The position numbers were made by a program, and so were the translations under genes. The notes under the pieces were generated by a model that saw only the letters and a program-made list of their open reading frames with translations, did not search any database and had not been told where the DNA came from. A DNA stretch of 64,000 bases, from NCBI GenBank assembly GCA_013180625.2, contig SNVD02007100.1, forward strand, positions 1 to 64,000, written 5' to 3'. Origin of the DNA: Boswellia sacra. Taxonomy: Eukaryota > Streptophyta > Magnoliopsida > Sapindales > Burseraceae. Of this stretch, positions 21,656 to 32,691 are shown piece after piece. How positions within the stretch are numbered: the first letter of the stretch is position 1; each line of letters starts with the position of its first letter.

Positions 21656-22800
21656 GTTTCAAAGTTCAATGTAATGAACAATAATTTTTTTTCCTAATGG
21701 AACTGTAAATGATATTTTGCATTTCATTAGCATATTTGACATCCATGTCATTCAAACTCGTGATGTTAATCTTGGTACAATTGAAAATCCCAAGAACATA
21801 TCTATAGCACTTGATACAACTCTTCAAGAGAGAGAGAAAGAGATTTGAAAAATTACTAAAGGAATATGAAAAACTCTTCGCCTAGTCTTATGATGACATG
21901 CCTATAATCGAAAGAAGTATCATCAAGCACACATTTCAACATATCCACATATGAAATTGGTCAAACAAAAGTTGAGAAGGTTGAACTGGACTGGGCTCAA
22001 AAGATCAAGAAAAGCATATTTAATCCAAGTTCTTAGATGTGGTGAATTATCCAAAATGGTTATCTAACATGGTTCTTGTACCAAATAAGGATGGAAGGGT
22101 TTGAATGTGTGTTGAGTATGAAGACTTGAGTAAGGCCCTGTTGAAGGATGACTTTCTCTTGCCTCACATAGATGTATTGGTAGATAGTGCTGTAGCTAGC
22201 ATCATGTTCTCCTTTGTAGATGGGTGTTCTGGATACAACTAGATAATGATGGCCAATGAAAACAAGATGAAAACGGCCTTTATTATGAAATGGAGAACCT
22301 ACTGTTAGAAGGTGATGCCCTTCGAGTTGAAGAATATAGGGGAAACCTGCCAATGAATGGTGATGATACTGTTCCATGAGATGATGCATAAAGAGATAGA
22401 AGTTTATATCGATGACATAATGGTAAAGTTTGAGATTGAAGATGGTCATTTTGAAGCCTTAGACAAATTCCTAGAAAGGGTGAAGAAGTACAAGCTATAA
22501 CTAAATTCAAAGAAGTGTGTTTTTACAATCACCTTAGGAAAATTGTTGAGGTTTGTAGTTGGCAAGAAGGGGATAAAGGCAAATCCCAACAAGGTCAAGG
22601 CGATCACTAAAACGCCATCACCCATGACAGAGAAAGAAGTTTGAGGGGTTTCTTGGAAAGATCCAATACATCAATCAATTCATTGCCAAGTTGATGATAG
22701 TTTTTGCACCAATCTTCAAGCTCATAAAGAAGGATTAGTCGGTGATATGGAATGATTAGTGTCAAAAGGAATTTGAGAAGATTAAAAAGCATTTATAGAA
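21656..22800 (+). pseudogene. Gyp-2 reverse transcriptase (broken)
   Basis: After a degenerate spacer with 'YEKLFA' and 'SYDDMPIIERSIIKH' (21860-21930), the RT reads 'NMVLVPNKDGRV' at about 22068, 'VASIMFSFVDGCSGYN', 'KTAFIM' and the catalytic box YIDDIMVKFE near 22410. It continues with 'RVKKYKLQLNSKKCVF' and 'PSPMTEKEV'. Stops mainly replace Q, R or W codons (for example after DGRV and after SGYN). One frame change lies near 22640. Confidence 0.85.
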
Positions 22801-23650
22801 TCCACCTGTCATGAGACTGCCTAAGCCTGGCAAGAGTCTAATTCTCTATTTGGCTTTTGAAGAAGAGACGATATCGGTGCCATCCTAGCACAAGAAAATG
22901 AGCATAATATAAAGCATGCCATCTATTATCTCAGCAAGAAGTTGCTACCATATGAGATGTAGTTATATGGAGAAGACATGCTTAGCCATGGTATGGCTTT
23001 CAAAAAAGTTGAGGCATTATTTTCAGTCTTACAACATTAAGGTTGTATCAAAAGAGGACCCAATGAAGTATCCCTATGAAGCACCATCATTGGTGGGAAA
23101 GTTAGCAAGATGGTTGGTTCAATTGTCAGAATTTGGCATTGAATACATCACCAAAAAGGTGGTGAAAGGAAGAGTCATTGTAGAATTCTTGGTGATGAAT
23201 CCGATCAATGATGAGGAACCATGAGAGTTAAATTTTCCATATGAACATTTAGGGTTAATCTTAGTACTGGGATGGAGGATGTTCTTTGATGAAGCTATTA
23301 AATAGAAATGGTGCTGGACTAGGAGTTATTCTAGTCTCATTAACTGAGGAAGTCATCCATTGTCCTAAGAAGCGAGAGTTTAGAGTCACCAATAACATGG
23401 TTGAGTGTGAAGCCTGTGCCTTTAGGTTGGAAATCTTGATTACAATGGGCATCGATGATGTAAATATGTTAGATGATTCGAAGTTAGTCATCTCCTAAGC
23501 CAATAAAGATTGGGATCTAAGGGAATGAAGACTCAAACAATATCTCGAGCACATTAGAAGGTTAGTTAGAAGGTTCAAACAATGTTTCTTCACCCATCTT
23601 CCAAGAAATGAGAATCAGATAGACAATGCCTTAGCTTCTTTAGGGTCAGT
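22801..23650 (+). pseudogene. Gyp-2 RNase H region
   Basis: The first part reads 'PPVMRLPKPGKSLILYLAFE', 'HAIYYLSKKLLPYEM' and 'TCLAMVWLSKKLRHYF'. A second part at 23286-23498 reads NGAGLGVILVSLTEEV and FRVTNNMVECEACAFRLEI, an RNase H-like fold placed just before integrase. Duplicated RNase H is known from Tat elements. Stops and shifts separate the pieces. Confidence 0.8.
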
Positions 23651-24643
23651 TTGGGTAAGTGCTTTAGAGTTGTTGGTGAGACCAATGGTGATATCACAAA
23701 CATGGGGTCCGTGCTATATGGACTCCCAAATAATGGAAGTAAAAGTGTATAAGGAGTCATGGTTTTACAATCTGAAGAGGTACCTAAAAGAAAGAATTCT
23801 GTTAGAAGAAGCCAATGAGAAAGATAGGGCCACGCTACAACAGTTGGCCCATTACTTGTCATCAAGGAGTGATGTACAAACGAATGCCAGAAGGGATGCA
23901 ATTAAGAAGTGTCAATGAATAAGAAGTGAGAAGGCTTTTGGAATAAATCCATAATAGTGTATGTGGGCCACACATGAATGAGCTAGTGCTAGCAAGGAAG
24001 ATCATAAGACAAGGCTTCTATTGGTTAAACATAGAGATGGATTGTGCCTAGTTCATGAAGAGTTGTCACCAATGTCAGGTCAATAAAAATTTGATTCATT
24101 AACCACCCTTGGAGCTACAAGGAATGGCAGCACCATGGCCCATTATTGCATAGGGCATTGACATCATAGGCGAAATAAGGTCGTCAGCCTTTAAATGGGC
24201 ATCGATATGTGGAGATAGCAATCGACTACATCACCAAATGGATAGAAGTTGAGTCCTATAGTAAACCTGAGACAAGGCAGATGGCGAGGTTCATCGAGAA
24301 GAATATTATATGCAGATTTGGAGTGCTACATCACGTCCTAACTAATAATAGGGTTCATTTCTAGGCTGAGACTAAGGCCTTCTTTGAGAAGTATGGGATC
24401 AAACATCACAAGTTATCTCCATATTAACTGTAAGCAAATAGAGAGGTAGAAGTGGCCAATAAGAATATCAAGAAGATGATAGCCAAGACAGTATAGACAT
24501 ACAAACATTAGGCTGAGAAGCTATTGTTTGTATTATGAGGTTATAGAACCACACCTAGAGGTTCAAGAAGCATGGCACCATTCCCTTTGGTTTATAGTTC
24601 AGAGGCGATCCTACCAATTGAGATAGAAATGAAATTAGCAAGG
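23651..24643 (+). pseudogene. Gyp-2 integrase, N-terminal and core part
   Basis: It begins 'ELLVRPMVISQTWGPCYMDS', then a zinc region with VCGPHMNELVLARKIIRQ and KSCHQCQVNKNLIH (23960-24100), then core fragments around 24180-24440. It ends 'FPLVYSSEAILPIEIEMKLAR' where Gyp-3 is inserted. Many stops and at least two frame changes. Confidence 0.85.
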
Positions 24644-26534
24644 TGTGAATGGGGCTTTCATCTTGCCAGAACATTTGCGACCACGATACTTTATCAAAGC
24701 CTTTTTCGAGACTTAACGGAATGCAAACGAGCAATGGGCACGTCTAGAGAAAAGAGCCGCCACCCAATTATTCAATTGGGAATGAATGGAGGCAATCTGA
24801 TCCCTCAATTTAGAGCCTAAACTACCCTCATCCCTTTAGAGATGGGTTCAAGAAGTTAGATACGAGCCTTTCAACTCGCCCGTTTATGAATCCAGCCTCC
24901 ACTTGGGAAATACCGAATAGGAATGACTCGTGTTATTACTTAGTCTGCTTAGCATTGTTCGTTTTATACACATAGTTCCATTTTTATCTTTGTTAGGCTT
25001 GTGAGGTGATTATTCAATCAATGACAGTTGTATATTCATACAAAGAAAGAGGGAGGAGAATAGATTACATTTTCGTCATACATGGGAGAAAGTGAGAGGA
25101 TTACAACATTGCTATTCAACAATAATATAATGTTCCATACATTCATATATATTCGAAACTCAATAGATGATGAATTCCTTACCACTATATATGAGTCTAT
25201 TCAACGTCTATCAGGCTTCTTACATATCCATCTAAACATAGCTAAGGCATTCATTCCTTGGTGATGGTCCCTCACCATCAATGTGAGTCGACCATCACTT
25301 CATGGCATTACACAATTACATTTCTAAATGCACAAATATTCATAAATCACACAAAGTCATCATCTAACATCACGGCATTCTAGCCTAAATTTTAATAAAC
25401 TCTATCATGGCAATTCTACCTATAGCTACTCTAGCATAATTCATATCATGTATCATCATGGCATTCCTAGCCTAATGTATAGTATTCATGGCATATTCTA
25501 GCCTAATTCATGGTATTAATGGCATATTCTTTCCTAATTCAAACAATCACGAATCACAGCATTCAAGGACACAATGGTAATTCCACCTATTCTATGCTAT
25601 TTCTGAGCATTCATCAAAGCAAGTAAGTTTTCCTAGCATGATTCTAATCATGTGCTCTTAAGCATAATTCTAAACATGTTTTCCTAATCATGATTCTAAG
25701 CATTCGCAAAGAAAGTAAATTCCTAAGCATGATTCTAAAAAAGGAAGGATCACAGATTTACCTTGACATGCTTATCCATCTTGCAAAATAAATTAGGTTA
25801 CAACAATTCATAATAACCCTAACATACTCCTAAGCATAAAATAAAACCTCAAACATGCTTTTTCTAAGCAAGAAAAATAAAAGGGAGAATAAGGGGGAGG
25901 AGAAAATTTTGCTCTTAAGAAGTACACTTTTTTGGTTTAGAGCAATTGAATGCCTAAAAAATTTATATTGGAAAAGACTTCTCAAATTCTAAAGCATGTC
26001 TTCAAGAGAGAAAAAGATAATTGTATTCGACAATTGGTGTGTATTGCAAAGTGAAATGAGTAGGGTTTATATAGGAGAGGGGTGCAGACGAAAAGGAATG
26101 TTTTTCAAGCTAACTTTCGAAAATAACCCAACAAAAGCAGCGGCCATTTGATGGATGCTCGACCATTGACCAACAGCTGGGGGCTGTTTGATGGCCGATC
26201 GGTCAATTTCTAGTAGCCTTTTTCCCTTTTTGTCTTCCTTCAATGCAGCCTTTTTAGACCATTGTTCCTTCAATCATGCATAACTTCTCGAGTTCAACTT
26301 CGATTTACAATTCGTAAATTCCTACAAAAACTAGACATCTGTAGCTTCGAAACGATATATGACTCATCATCAAATTCCTCCCAGATTAATTTTCAAATTC
26401 ATGTCAGTTTTTTATACTCTTCATCAACTTCTTCTCACCCTTCTCTTCTTGACCTTCAATGGCATTTCGATCATTTTTATTACTTGACATTCATCTTCAT
26501 GCCTTCATCAAGCCTTGAAAATTTAGTGTCTACA
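24644..26534 (-). mobile_element. Gyp-3 3' LTR (1891 bp)
   Basis: It runs from TGTGAATGGGGC (24644) to GTGTCTACA (26534) on the plus strand, so the minus strand begins TGTAGACAC. Similar in order to the 5' LTR but with many substitutions, so the insertion is not recent. A TATA-like CCTATATAAA lies on the minus strand at 26075-26066. The GGCCATC-rich module lies upstream of it at about 26135-26225. Confidence 0.92.
26066..26075 (-). promoter_or_regulatory. LTR TATA box of Gyp-3 (3' copy)
   Basis: The minus strand reads CCTATATAAA. The same word recurs at the same place in the other LTRs (34091-34100, about 55390-55398, about 63339-63347), with ATAAAAA in the plus-strand LTR at 44201. Confidence 0.6.
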
Positions 26535-26548
26535 GCTTACCCCCTACT
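26535..26548 (-). other. Gyp-3 polypurine tract
   Basis: The minus strand reads AAGTAGGGGGTAAGC directly before the LTR start. The same tract is at 55912-55925 in Gyp-5 and, as AGTAAGGGGCAAGC, at 43667-43680 in Gyp-2. Confidence 0.8.
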
Positions 26549-27769
26549 TTGGAGAGGTTTGTGAGACACAAAAGTTGACAAAGTATTTTCACTCTATCTT
26601 TCTTTCTTCCTTCTCATCATCATCGACTTCGCCCTCCTTCTTTCGGACCTTCTCATCATCTCTCTCTCTTCTTCTATTCCTACAAAAAGGTGCACCCATT
26701 TGAGTGCTAATGTGCCCTTCTAAGGGCAGATGTACCCATTCAAGGGCTAATATGCCTATCCAAGGCGGGTCTGCCTATCCAAGGTGGGTAAGCCTATCCA
26801 AGGGTTGAGGTGCCTATCCAAGGTGGGTGTAACTATCCAAGGCGGGTGTGCCGATCCAACAGCTAAAGTGCCTATCTAAGGCGAGTATACCCATTCAAGG
26901 TCTAAAGTACCTATCTAAGGCCAGTATGCCCATTCAAGGGCTAGAAAGCATCCTAATGCTATGATAAGACACTCTTTAGTGCATCTATTTCTTAGGGTTT
27001 CTAACACTCTTAAGTGCACCAACTTCTTAGGGTTTGGTAACACTCTTCAGTGCACCTATTCTAAGGGCTTAAACACTCTTAAGTGCACCTACTTCTTAGG
27101 GTTTTTAACACTCTTCAGTGCATCTCTTCTTAGGGCTTGTGCTTATTATAAGGGCTTAAAATACTCTTTAAGTGCACCTACACTTCTTAGGGTTTCCTTC
27201 TAATGCATGCCCACTAGGAAAAGCTTATATCATGCATTGCTTTACGGTCTTTAGACCTTCTTATTCTTCGTGCCTTTGGTTGAGCATTCTTCATTCATCT
27301 TTGATCTCTTCAGATTTTGTATTCATTGGGTTTCATGCCCCTCTTTTGAGTATTCTTCATGCTTCTTCGATCTCTTTCAGTTTTTACATTTGGTGGGTTT
27401 CATGCCTTCCTTCTAACTATTCTTCAAGTTCTCTTAATCTCTTTTAAATTTCGTACTCAATGGGTTTCATGCCCAAGCTTCTATTTTTGATTCCTTTCAA
27501 TCCACTGGAGAAAATCTCTTGATCATGTTCGGACATTCTTCATTCTTGACTTCTCTTACATTCGCCATTCTTCATTAGGGAGTTCTGGATTCTTATCTAG
27601 TGTGTTCCTCAACAAATTGCTTTCTAGTATCTAGAGGAATTCTTCCATATGATCCGGTCAAAGATTCTATCGATTGAGGTTGCTCTTCTTTCCTTGTAAG
27701 TAGTTAAACCATTGCCCTAGTCGAGTACTTGTCACCAATTTTGTTAGAACTGCCTTAAGGTTGATAAGG
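26549..27769. repeat. Gyp-3 3' non-coding region with two minisatellite fields
   Basis: 26690-26950 holds a 19-20 bp repeat around 'cctatccaaggcgggtgtg' and 'cccattcaagggct'. 26960-27200 alternates 'cttcttagggttt..aacactctt' and 'agtgcacctattctaagggctt'. The rest repeats 'gggtttcatgcc..cttct' words. Both fields are conserved in Gyp-5 (56045-56600), and reversed remnants are in Gyp-2 (43060-43540). The open frames here follow repeat periods and are not credible genes. Confidence 0.75.
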
Positions 27770-27900
27770 AATTCCTCTCTTTTTCTTTTCTCTTTTTCTT
27801 CTTTCTTTCTCTCTCTTCTCTCTTTCTTTTTCTTTTTTTTCTCTCTTTTTCTTTTTCTTCTTTCTTTCTTTCTTTTTCCTTTTGTCTCTTTCTCGCTTGG
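27770..27900 (+). repeat. Pyrimidine tract upstream of the antisense PMD gene
   Basis: About 130 bases that are nearly all T and C on the plus strand. The reverse complement is present in Gyp-2 at 38505-38670. It gives rise to spurious Phe/Leu/Ser-rich or Lys/Glu-rich frames. Confidence 0.8.
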
Positions 27901-27914
27901 CCCCTTATTTAAGG

Positions 27915-28015
27915 GATGGCTAATAGCTGCCCAGCCATCCGACTGTCGCCCGATGGTTAGTCAACAGTCACCCGACTGTCAGACTGTCAGTCGACAATTG
28001 GGGTCTTCTATAAAG
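27915..28015 (+). promoter_or_regulatory. Putative promoter of the antisense PMD gene
   Basis: A GC-richer block (27915-27995) with 'cagccatccgactgtc' and 'gatggttagtcaacagtc' resembles the module found upstream of the LTR TATA boxes. TATAAAG follows at 28009-28015, about 105 bases before the ATG at 28119. Assignment is by pattern only. Confidence 0.5.
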
Positions 28016-28118
28016 CCCATTCTTCCATTTGCGTCTTCATTCGCACATAACTTCTTTGTTTTTCATCCGATTCGCTTTCAATTTTTTCGTACATATTTGT
28101 CTCAACTTCTTCTTTCCA

Positions 28119-30270
28119 ATGGCTAGTCATCTAGTCCACCTTGGCCTGAACGATTCTAATATGGTCTGGAAATCGACATTGAGGGGTTTTCTAAGAGACC
28201 AGGAGGTGTTAGTTGTCTACAACGTGGCTTTTCACATAATAAATCTGGTACTCAATCTCTTCATATCTTGCCTTTTCTATTTTCTTTGAATGTATTTAGG
28301 TTTGCATTCATGTAGAGACTTCAATTTCTTGCTTTAGGACTATCTTGAGAACAAAATGTGTGGGGCGTTTTCTTGAGCCCATAGTTGGTTCTTAGAGATA
28401 AAGAATGATACAGTTAGGAGAAAGATCATCGATACTAGTTTCTATGAGTTTATCATTTGTCTTTTGTGTGCTCAGCGGGACATAGATCGTTGGGCATTAG
28501 CCACTTTGTGCGAGAGGTGGATGGATACGACCCACACATTCCATCTTCCATTTGATGAGATGACTATTATGCCTTTAGACATTGCCGCCTTGACCGATCT
28601 TCCATGCGGCGGTGATCCAATTCCTATTAATGCCTGTATTGTGAACTCAACAAATCAGCATAAATTGATCCAAGATCTTCCTGTGTGTGAGATGAAGGTC
28701 AAGAACAATGTTTCAATTTGATATGCTCCCTTGCCTGAATATTGGAAACGGAGGTCCAGTTTGACTCCTGTCGAGGTGGATCAGTATGCTTGCAGTTTTA
28801 TAACTTATCTACTGGGTACGACGCTCTTCTCCAATGCATCGAACACCACTGCTTTGACTATACTTCCTACCTTCCAGGATCTTGATCGAATGAAATATTT
28901 TGACAGCGATCGCGTTGCTCTTAGTCAGCTATATTTTGGCTTAGATCAGGCTTGTCGAGGCATTGTCAGGGTTCCTAGATTTGTTGCACTTATTGAGGTA
29001 ACTTTTTTCTTTTTCATACCTTCATGTTTTATCTTTATAACTTCCATTTTTGATTCTGTATCATCCATGATAGATGTGGGCATATGAGTTGGGAGTTCTA
29101 CCATCTTCTTTTCCTGCTAGTGAGGATTCTTCTTTTCCTTGGATAAAAATGTGGGTTGCACGTCGTGCAGAGCTCAAGAGATCTCATAAGCTAGACTTCT
29201 TTCGTGATTACATTCACATGTTGACCTGGGATAAGGTAACAAAGAAATTATAGTCAATATTTCACTTATGCCATATTCTTACCATGCCTTTTTTATTCTT
29301 TTACAGATTCATTCTAAGTGGTAGGGTCCCGATGAGAACTAGGCTGCAGCTATGAGAATTGCTACCCTTTCGACTTATACCACATCCTCCTTCCTTGTGT
29401 AAATAGCATGACGTGGTATCTGAGTAACCGCGTGTGGGATTGGTTTGAGAGCCTGACACGCCATTTGGTTCCTCCTCCGTCATCGGTTCTGATGATTGAT
29501 TCAGCCAACTGGGTTGTAGAGCCAAAGGCATCGGTCTACATGATCAGGTTTCACTTGAGTACCATCGAGTTCCTATTGACATCGACTTCTTATGTTGAAT
29601 GGGCTTGAGCTACCCTGTTGTATACTAGGCTTGACCGATCTACTGTTGACACTCCTCATCCTGTGGCGATGTCTAGTCACTCAGGTAGTACTTTTGCTCG
29701 TCGTGGGAAGAGATTGAGAGCCTCCTTTTCAAGTATAGGCACTTCAACTTCTTTTTCTACAATAGCTGAGCAGCCACCTCCTCCTCCAGCTTCTTTAGCT
29801 ATCCTAGCTTCTCTAGCCGGTCATCTAATCGGTCATCTTCAAGCTTACCCTAGTAATGTCATCTACACATGGGATGATAATGGGGTCGATCCATAGTCAT
29901 GTGATTGCCAAGGATCCGGTCATACCTGTTCGTTTTATTCCACATGACATTACTTTGGTTAGTTTTTTTATTGTTCTTCTCAAATTCTCTATCATTAATC
30001 ACTAATAGAAATGTAATGCAATGCAGGTGCCACGATCTTCCATCGAGTGGGTTTTTTGCATGGGTATGTTTTACAAATGTCTCACCAGTATCAGGTAAGG
30101 TGTCCTTCTATAATTCATATATGTATGATTTCTATCTTAATAGTTCTCCTAACTATATGATTTTCTTGCTTGGTCAGACCGGTCGTCAAGAAGTTACTCA
30201 TCTACAACGTGAGGTGGAGTGCCTTCAAGCTCAAGTCGCCGCTTTCTCCTTTGATATTAGTGATGAGTGA
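28119..30270 (+). pseudogene. Plant mobile domain (PMD) gene, antisense to Gyp-3, six exons
   Basis: The protein frame starts MASHLVHLGLNDSNMVWKST. The middle carries 'WALATLCERWMDTTHTFHLP', 'DEMTIMPLDIAALTDLP' and 'GDPIP', then 'MWAYELGVLP'. This is the PMD signature (W..L...L..RW....HTFHLP.GE.T.TL.D...L..LP..G.P). Exons fit 28119-28247, 28300-28997, 29074-29235, 29307-29957, 30027-30094 and 30178-30270. All five introns are GT...AG and 52-83 bp long. The last exon ends 'TGRQEVTHLQREVECLQAQ', coiled-coil-like, stop TGA 30268-30270. Stops in exons 2 and 4 and frame changes make it a pseudogene. Plant PMD proteins such as MAIN/MAIL1 are nuclear. The role here is unknown. Confidence 0.85.
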
Positions 30271-30834
30271 GGATTGTCACCACCGGCTTCCATCAGAATT
30301 TTTCTTTGTTTATTTTGATTCCATGCATGAACTTTCATGATGTACAATCAAATAAATTTCAAAGATTTGGTGAAATTTCTTTATTTCTGATTCCATACAT
30401 TTTGTGCATTGTGTTGAATTTACATCCAAAATTATTTGAATTTGTTTCTACATCATCAATTTTTCAATTCTGAATAATAATACAAAATTTGGAAGTCATG
30501 CGCTCGAAGTCATTCGTCAATACGCATTTTGGAAGTTGAAGGATCGCGTAAGAGGAGGGCTAATGGGCTGTTTAGCCCTAATAGCTGCTAGCCGGCCATC
30601 AGACCATCGGGTGACTATCTAACATCCAGGCAGCTATCTAACAACTATTCGACTATCATGTAACAACCGATGGATAGTCAGATGGCCGACCAACAGTTCT
30701 TCGATAATTCTTCCCAATTCTGTCTCGATTTGTGCATTATTTAAGTGCTATTCCTTCTAGCTAATTTTGTGCACCTTTTCTCTGGTTTCTCAAGATTTCT
30801 TTCTTCACATTAACACCTCTTCGTTTCATTCAAA
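30271..30834 (+). promoter_or_regulatory. Spacer and putative promoter of antisense gene 2
   Basis: About 300 A+T-rich bases with nothing recognisable are followed by a GC-richer block at 30570-30695 ('cggccatcagaccatcggg', 'gatggccgaccaacagttc'), which resembles the LTR module. TATTTAA follows at 30738-30744, about 90 bases before the ATG at 30835. Confidence 0.5.
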
Positions 30835-32205
30835 ATGTCTGAAGCTTCTCTCCGAATCTTCTAGCCCTTTATCATCTAAGTACTAGAAACGACTTGAGCT
30901 TGTCAGTCTCTATCATCTGAAGTTCCTTCGTCATGTTAAGCTCGACATCCCTTTTCTGAAGTACTGTGCAACCTTTTGGGATTTTCACAATCACGTCTTC
31001 TGCTTTAACGATTAGGAGTTTTGCCTTTTGTATGAGGAATTCTCTACCATACTCAGTCACCATTCACCCAGTTTTGAGAGCCTTATTCTGCCTACTATCC
31101 AAACACCATCAGCATCTGATCTTGCCCACTTCTTCAACTTTCCAATTTCCACCATGGGCATTCCCACTGAGGATGGTAGAGTAACATTATCCTCCATCAT
31201 GCCTTTGCTCGGGATGATGGACAGGGTTTCATCTGGTTGGCTTTGCCTTTTTCAGTTTTGTCTTCTTGCACAATTTCTATTAGTCTTGTCGAACGGCTTT
31301 GAAGATCCACATCTTGTGACTATCATTCCTCCAATGGGTCCCAGTTTCAAAATAGTTTCCTTGATTTTGGCTGAGACATTGATTAGACTGGATCATGTCA
31401 AGACAGATCCGAGTCAGAGGTTCAATAGCAGTCTTCTACTTCTTTAGGTTTTTCTTATGTAATTTTTTTTATATGCTTTAACTTTTGCCTAAGTCGCCCT
31501 TTTCTGGGTTTTAGGCTTAGCTAGCTTGTCCTAACTTTTGCCAAGGCCGCACTTTTTGGGTTCTTCAATTCAGCAGCCTCTTCTTTTTTCTTTTTAGATT
31601 TTTCAGTTTAGAGGGCTCACCTTAACTTTTGCCTAAGCCGCCCTTTCTGGTTTTTAACTTAGCAGGATTCTTTTCTTATTATTATTATTATTATTTTTTC
31701 TTTTTTCTCATATCTGGTTGCAAGGGAGATTATTCGTTCTAGCACCGCCCGAAGAGGATATTTCTCGTTACAGCCCTTAGCTTCATACGAGGAGGAGACT
31801 TGAGAAACGTTCTTCTTGGATTGACTAGCTTCGAGTCATTCCTGATACTCAGATTCGCTAGCACTATCTATGGTGGAGGCTAGAGCATGTGACCATAGGG
31901 ACAAATATTGCATGCACGCCTCTAGCGGGTTTCACCACAATTCATTCTATGATCCTGCCAGGCTGCGTCGACAGTATGGTTAGAAGCAAAGGATTGTGGA
32001 CTCATCGACTGTTTTCAGTCCTGGGAGACTATTTGCTCGTTATCTAGAGCGTGTGAGAGATTCTTGGGCACATCGCATCATCGAGAGGAATCTATTTCAC
32101 GATCTTGAATTTGAGATAGACGATCGATACAAGGACTGGGTGACCTTTCAGGCTTTCATTCCTGATACTATTCTTCGAGCTAAGCAATACCATGAGTGAT
32201 ACAGT
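30835..32205 (+). pseudogene. Antisense gene 2 (DUF7745-like plant retroelement protein), broken
   Basis: It starts MSEASLRIF. With frame changes it continues 'LRHVKLDIPFLKYCATFWD', 'LLYEEFSTIL', 'MGIPTEDGRVTLSSIMPLLG' and 'DPHLVTIIPPMGPSFK' (31028-31447). An intron from about 31447 to 31724 holds a minisatellite. Exon 2 reads 'LFVLAPPEEDIS' and 'HYLWWRLEHVT', and ends 'DDRYKDWVTFQAF'. The order 'FWD..H.F.F...E.C..YEEFS' then 'W...PW......VPL.G......P..L.RQ' resembles plant DUF7745 proteins. That assignment is from memory of the pattern and is tentative. Conserved in Gyp-2, Gyp-4 and Gyp-5. Confidence 0.7.
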
Positions 32206-32673
32206 GAGCCTATTCGTCGTCCATCGAAGAGGCAGAGATGACATTAATAGTTCCTTGATTGACTTAGATGTTCGACGTTTCCTTTGTTTTGTTATGCAAA
32301 ATAATAAGACATTTCAAAAGACATATTTGCTCCAAACAGTTTCATTTAATAAAAATACAATCTTTGTTCTTCGAACAATATGTGTACAATGATACAATTC
32401 CTGTCATCAATCAATGGTCTGGGCTCCTTCGAGTGAGAGATACCCCCTTGGTTCGATCTCTTTTTCTACCAATTCAATGGTACATACTCAAAGGTGGTGA
32501 CACTAACATGAGTTGTCTGGGGGTCGAATAGAGCCAAAGACTTCTCATGCCAATACCACACAAGAGTTTAGGCATTTCATGCTCATTGTCTGCAAAACTG
32601 GAGTGATGCAAGGACTCATTATATCAACACGAGGTATTAAAATTTGTATTCCCATCAGAATCAACTTCTCTTA
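32206..32673 (-). other. Post-integrase remnant joined to leader (gag-pol deletion junction near 32415)
   Basis: On the minus strand, 32415-32206 matches the segment right after the Gyp-2 integrase stop (35030-35290): 'gacaggaattgt', 'cacatattgttcgaaga'. 32416-32673 matches leader sequence of Gyp-1 and Gyp-5. The two meet near 'atcaatcaatggtctggg', so everything from gag to the end of integrase is missing. Confidence 0.85.
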
Positions 32674-32690
32674 TCCCAACGGAGTCGCCA
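32674..32690 (-). other. Gyp-3 primer-binding site (tRNA-Arg-like)
   Basis: The plus strand reads TCCCAACGGAGTCGCCA. CGGAGTCGCCA resembles the 3' acceptor end of a plant tRNA-Arg, the primer type reported for Ogre/Tat elements. One base separates it from the LTR. The Gyp-5 site at 61938-61955 is the same apart from an indel and substitutions. Confidence 0.8.
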
Positions 32691-32691
32691 C

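Noticed and set aside
27761..28126. Phe/Ser/Leu-rich frame, and its Lys/Glu-rich counterpart at 38482-38724
   Set aside because: Both are readings of the pyrimidine tract upstream of the PMD gene.
28119..30270. A resident host PMD gene invaded by transposons
   Set aside because: The gene lies wholly between the polypurine tract and leader of an element with a perfect target duplication. Relatives occupy the same place in Gyp-2 and Gyp-4.
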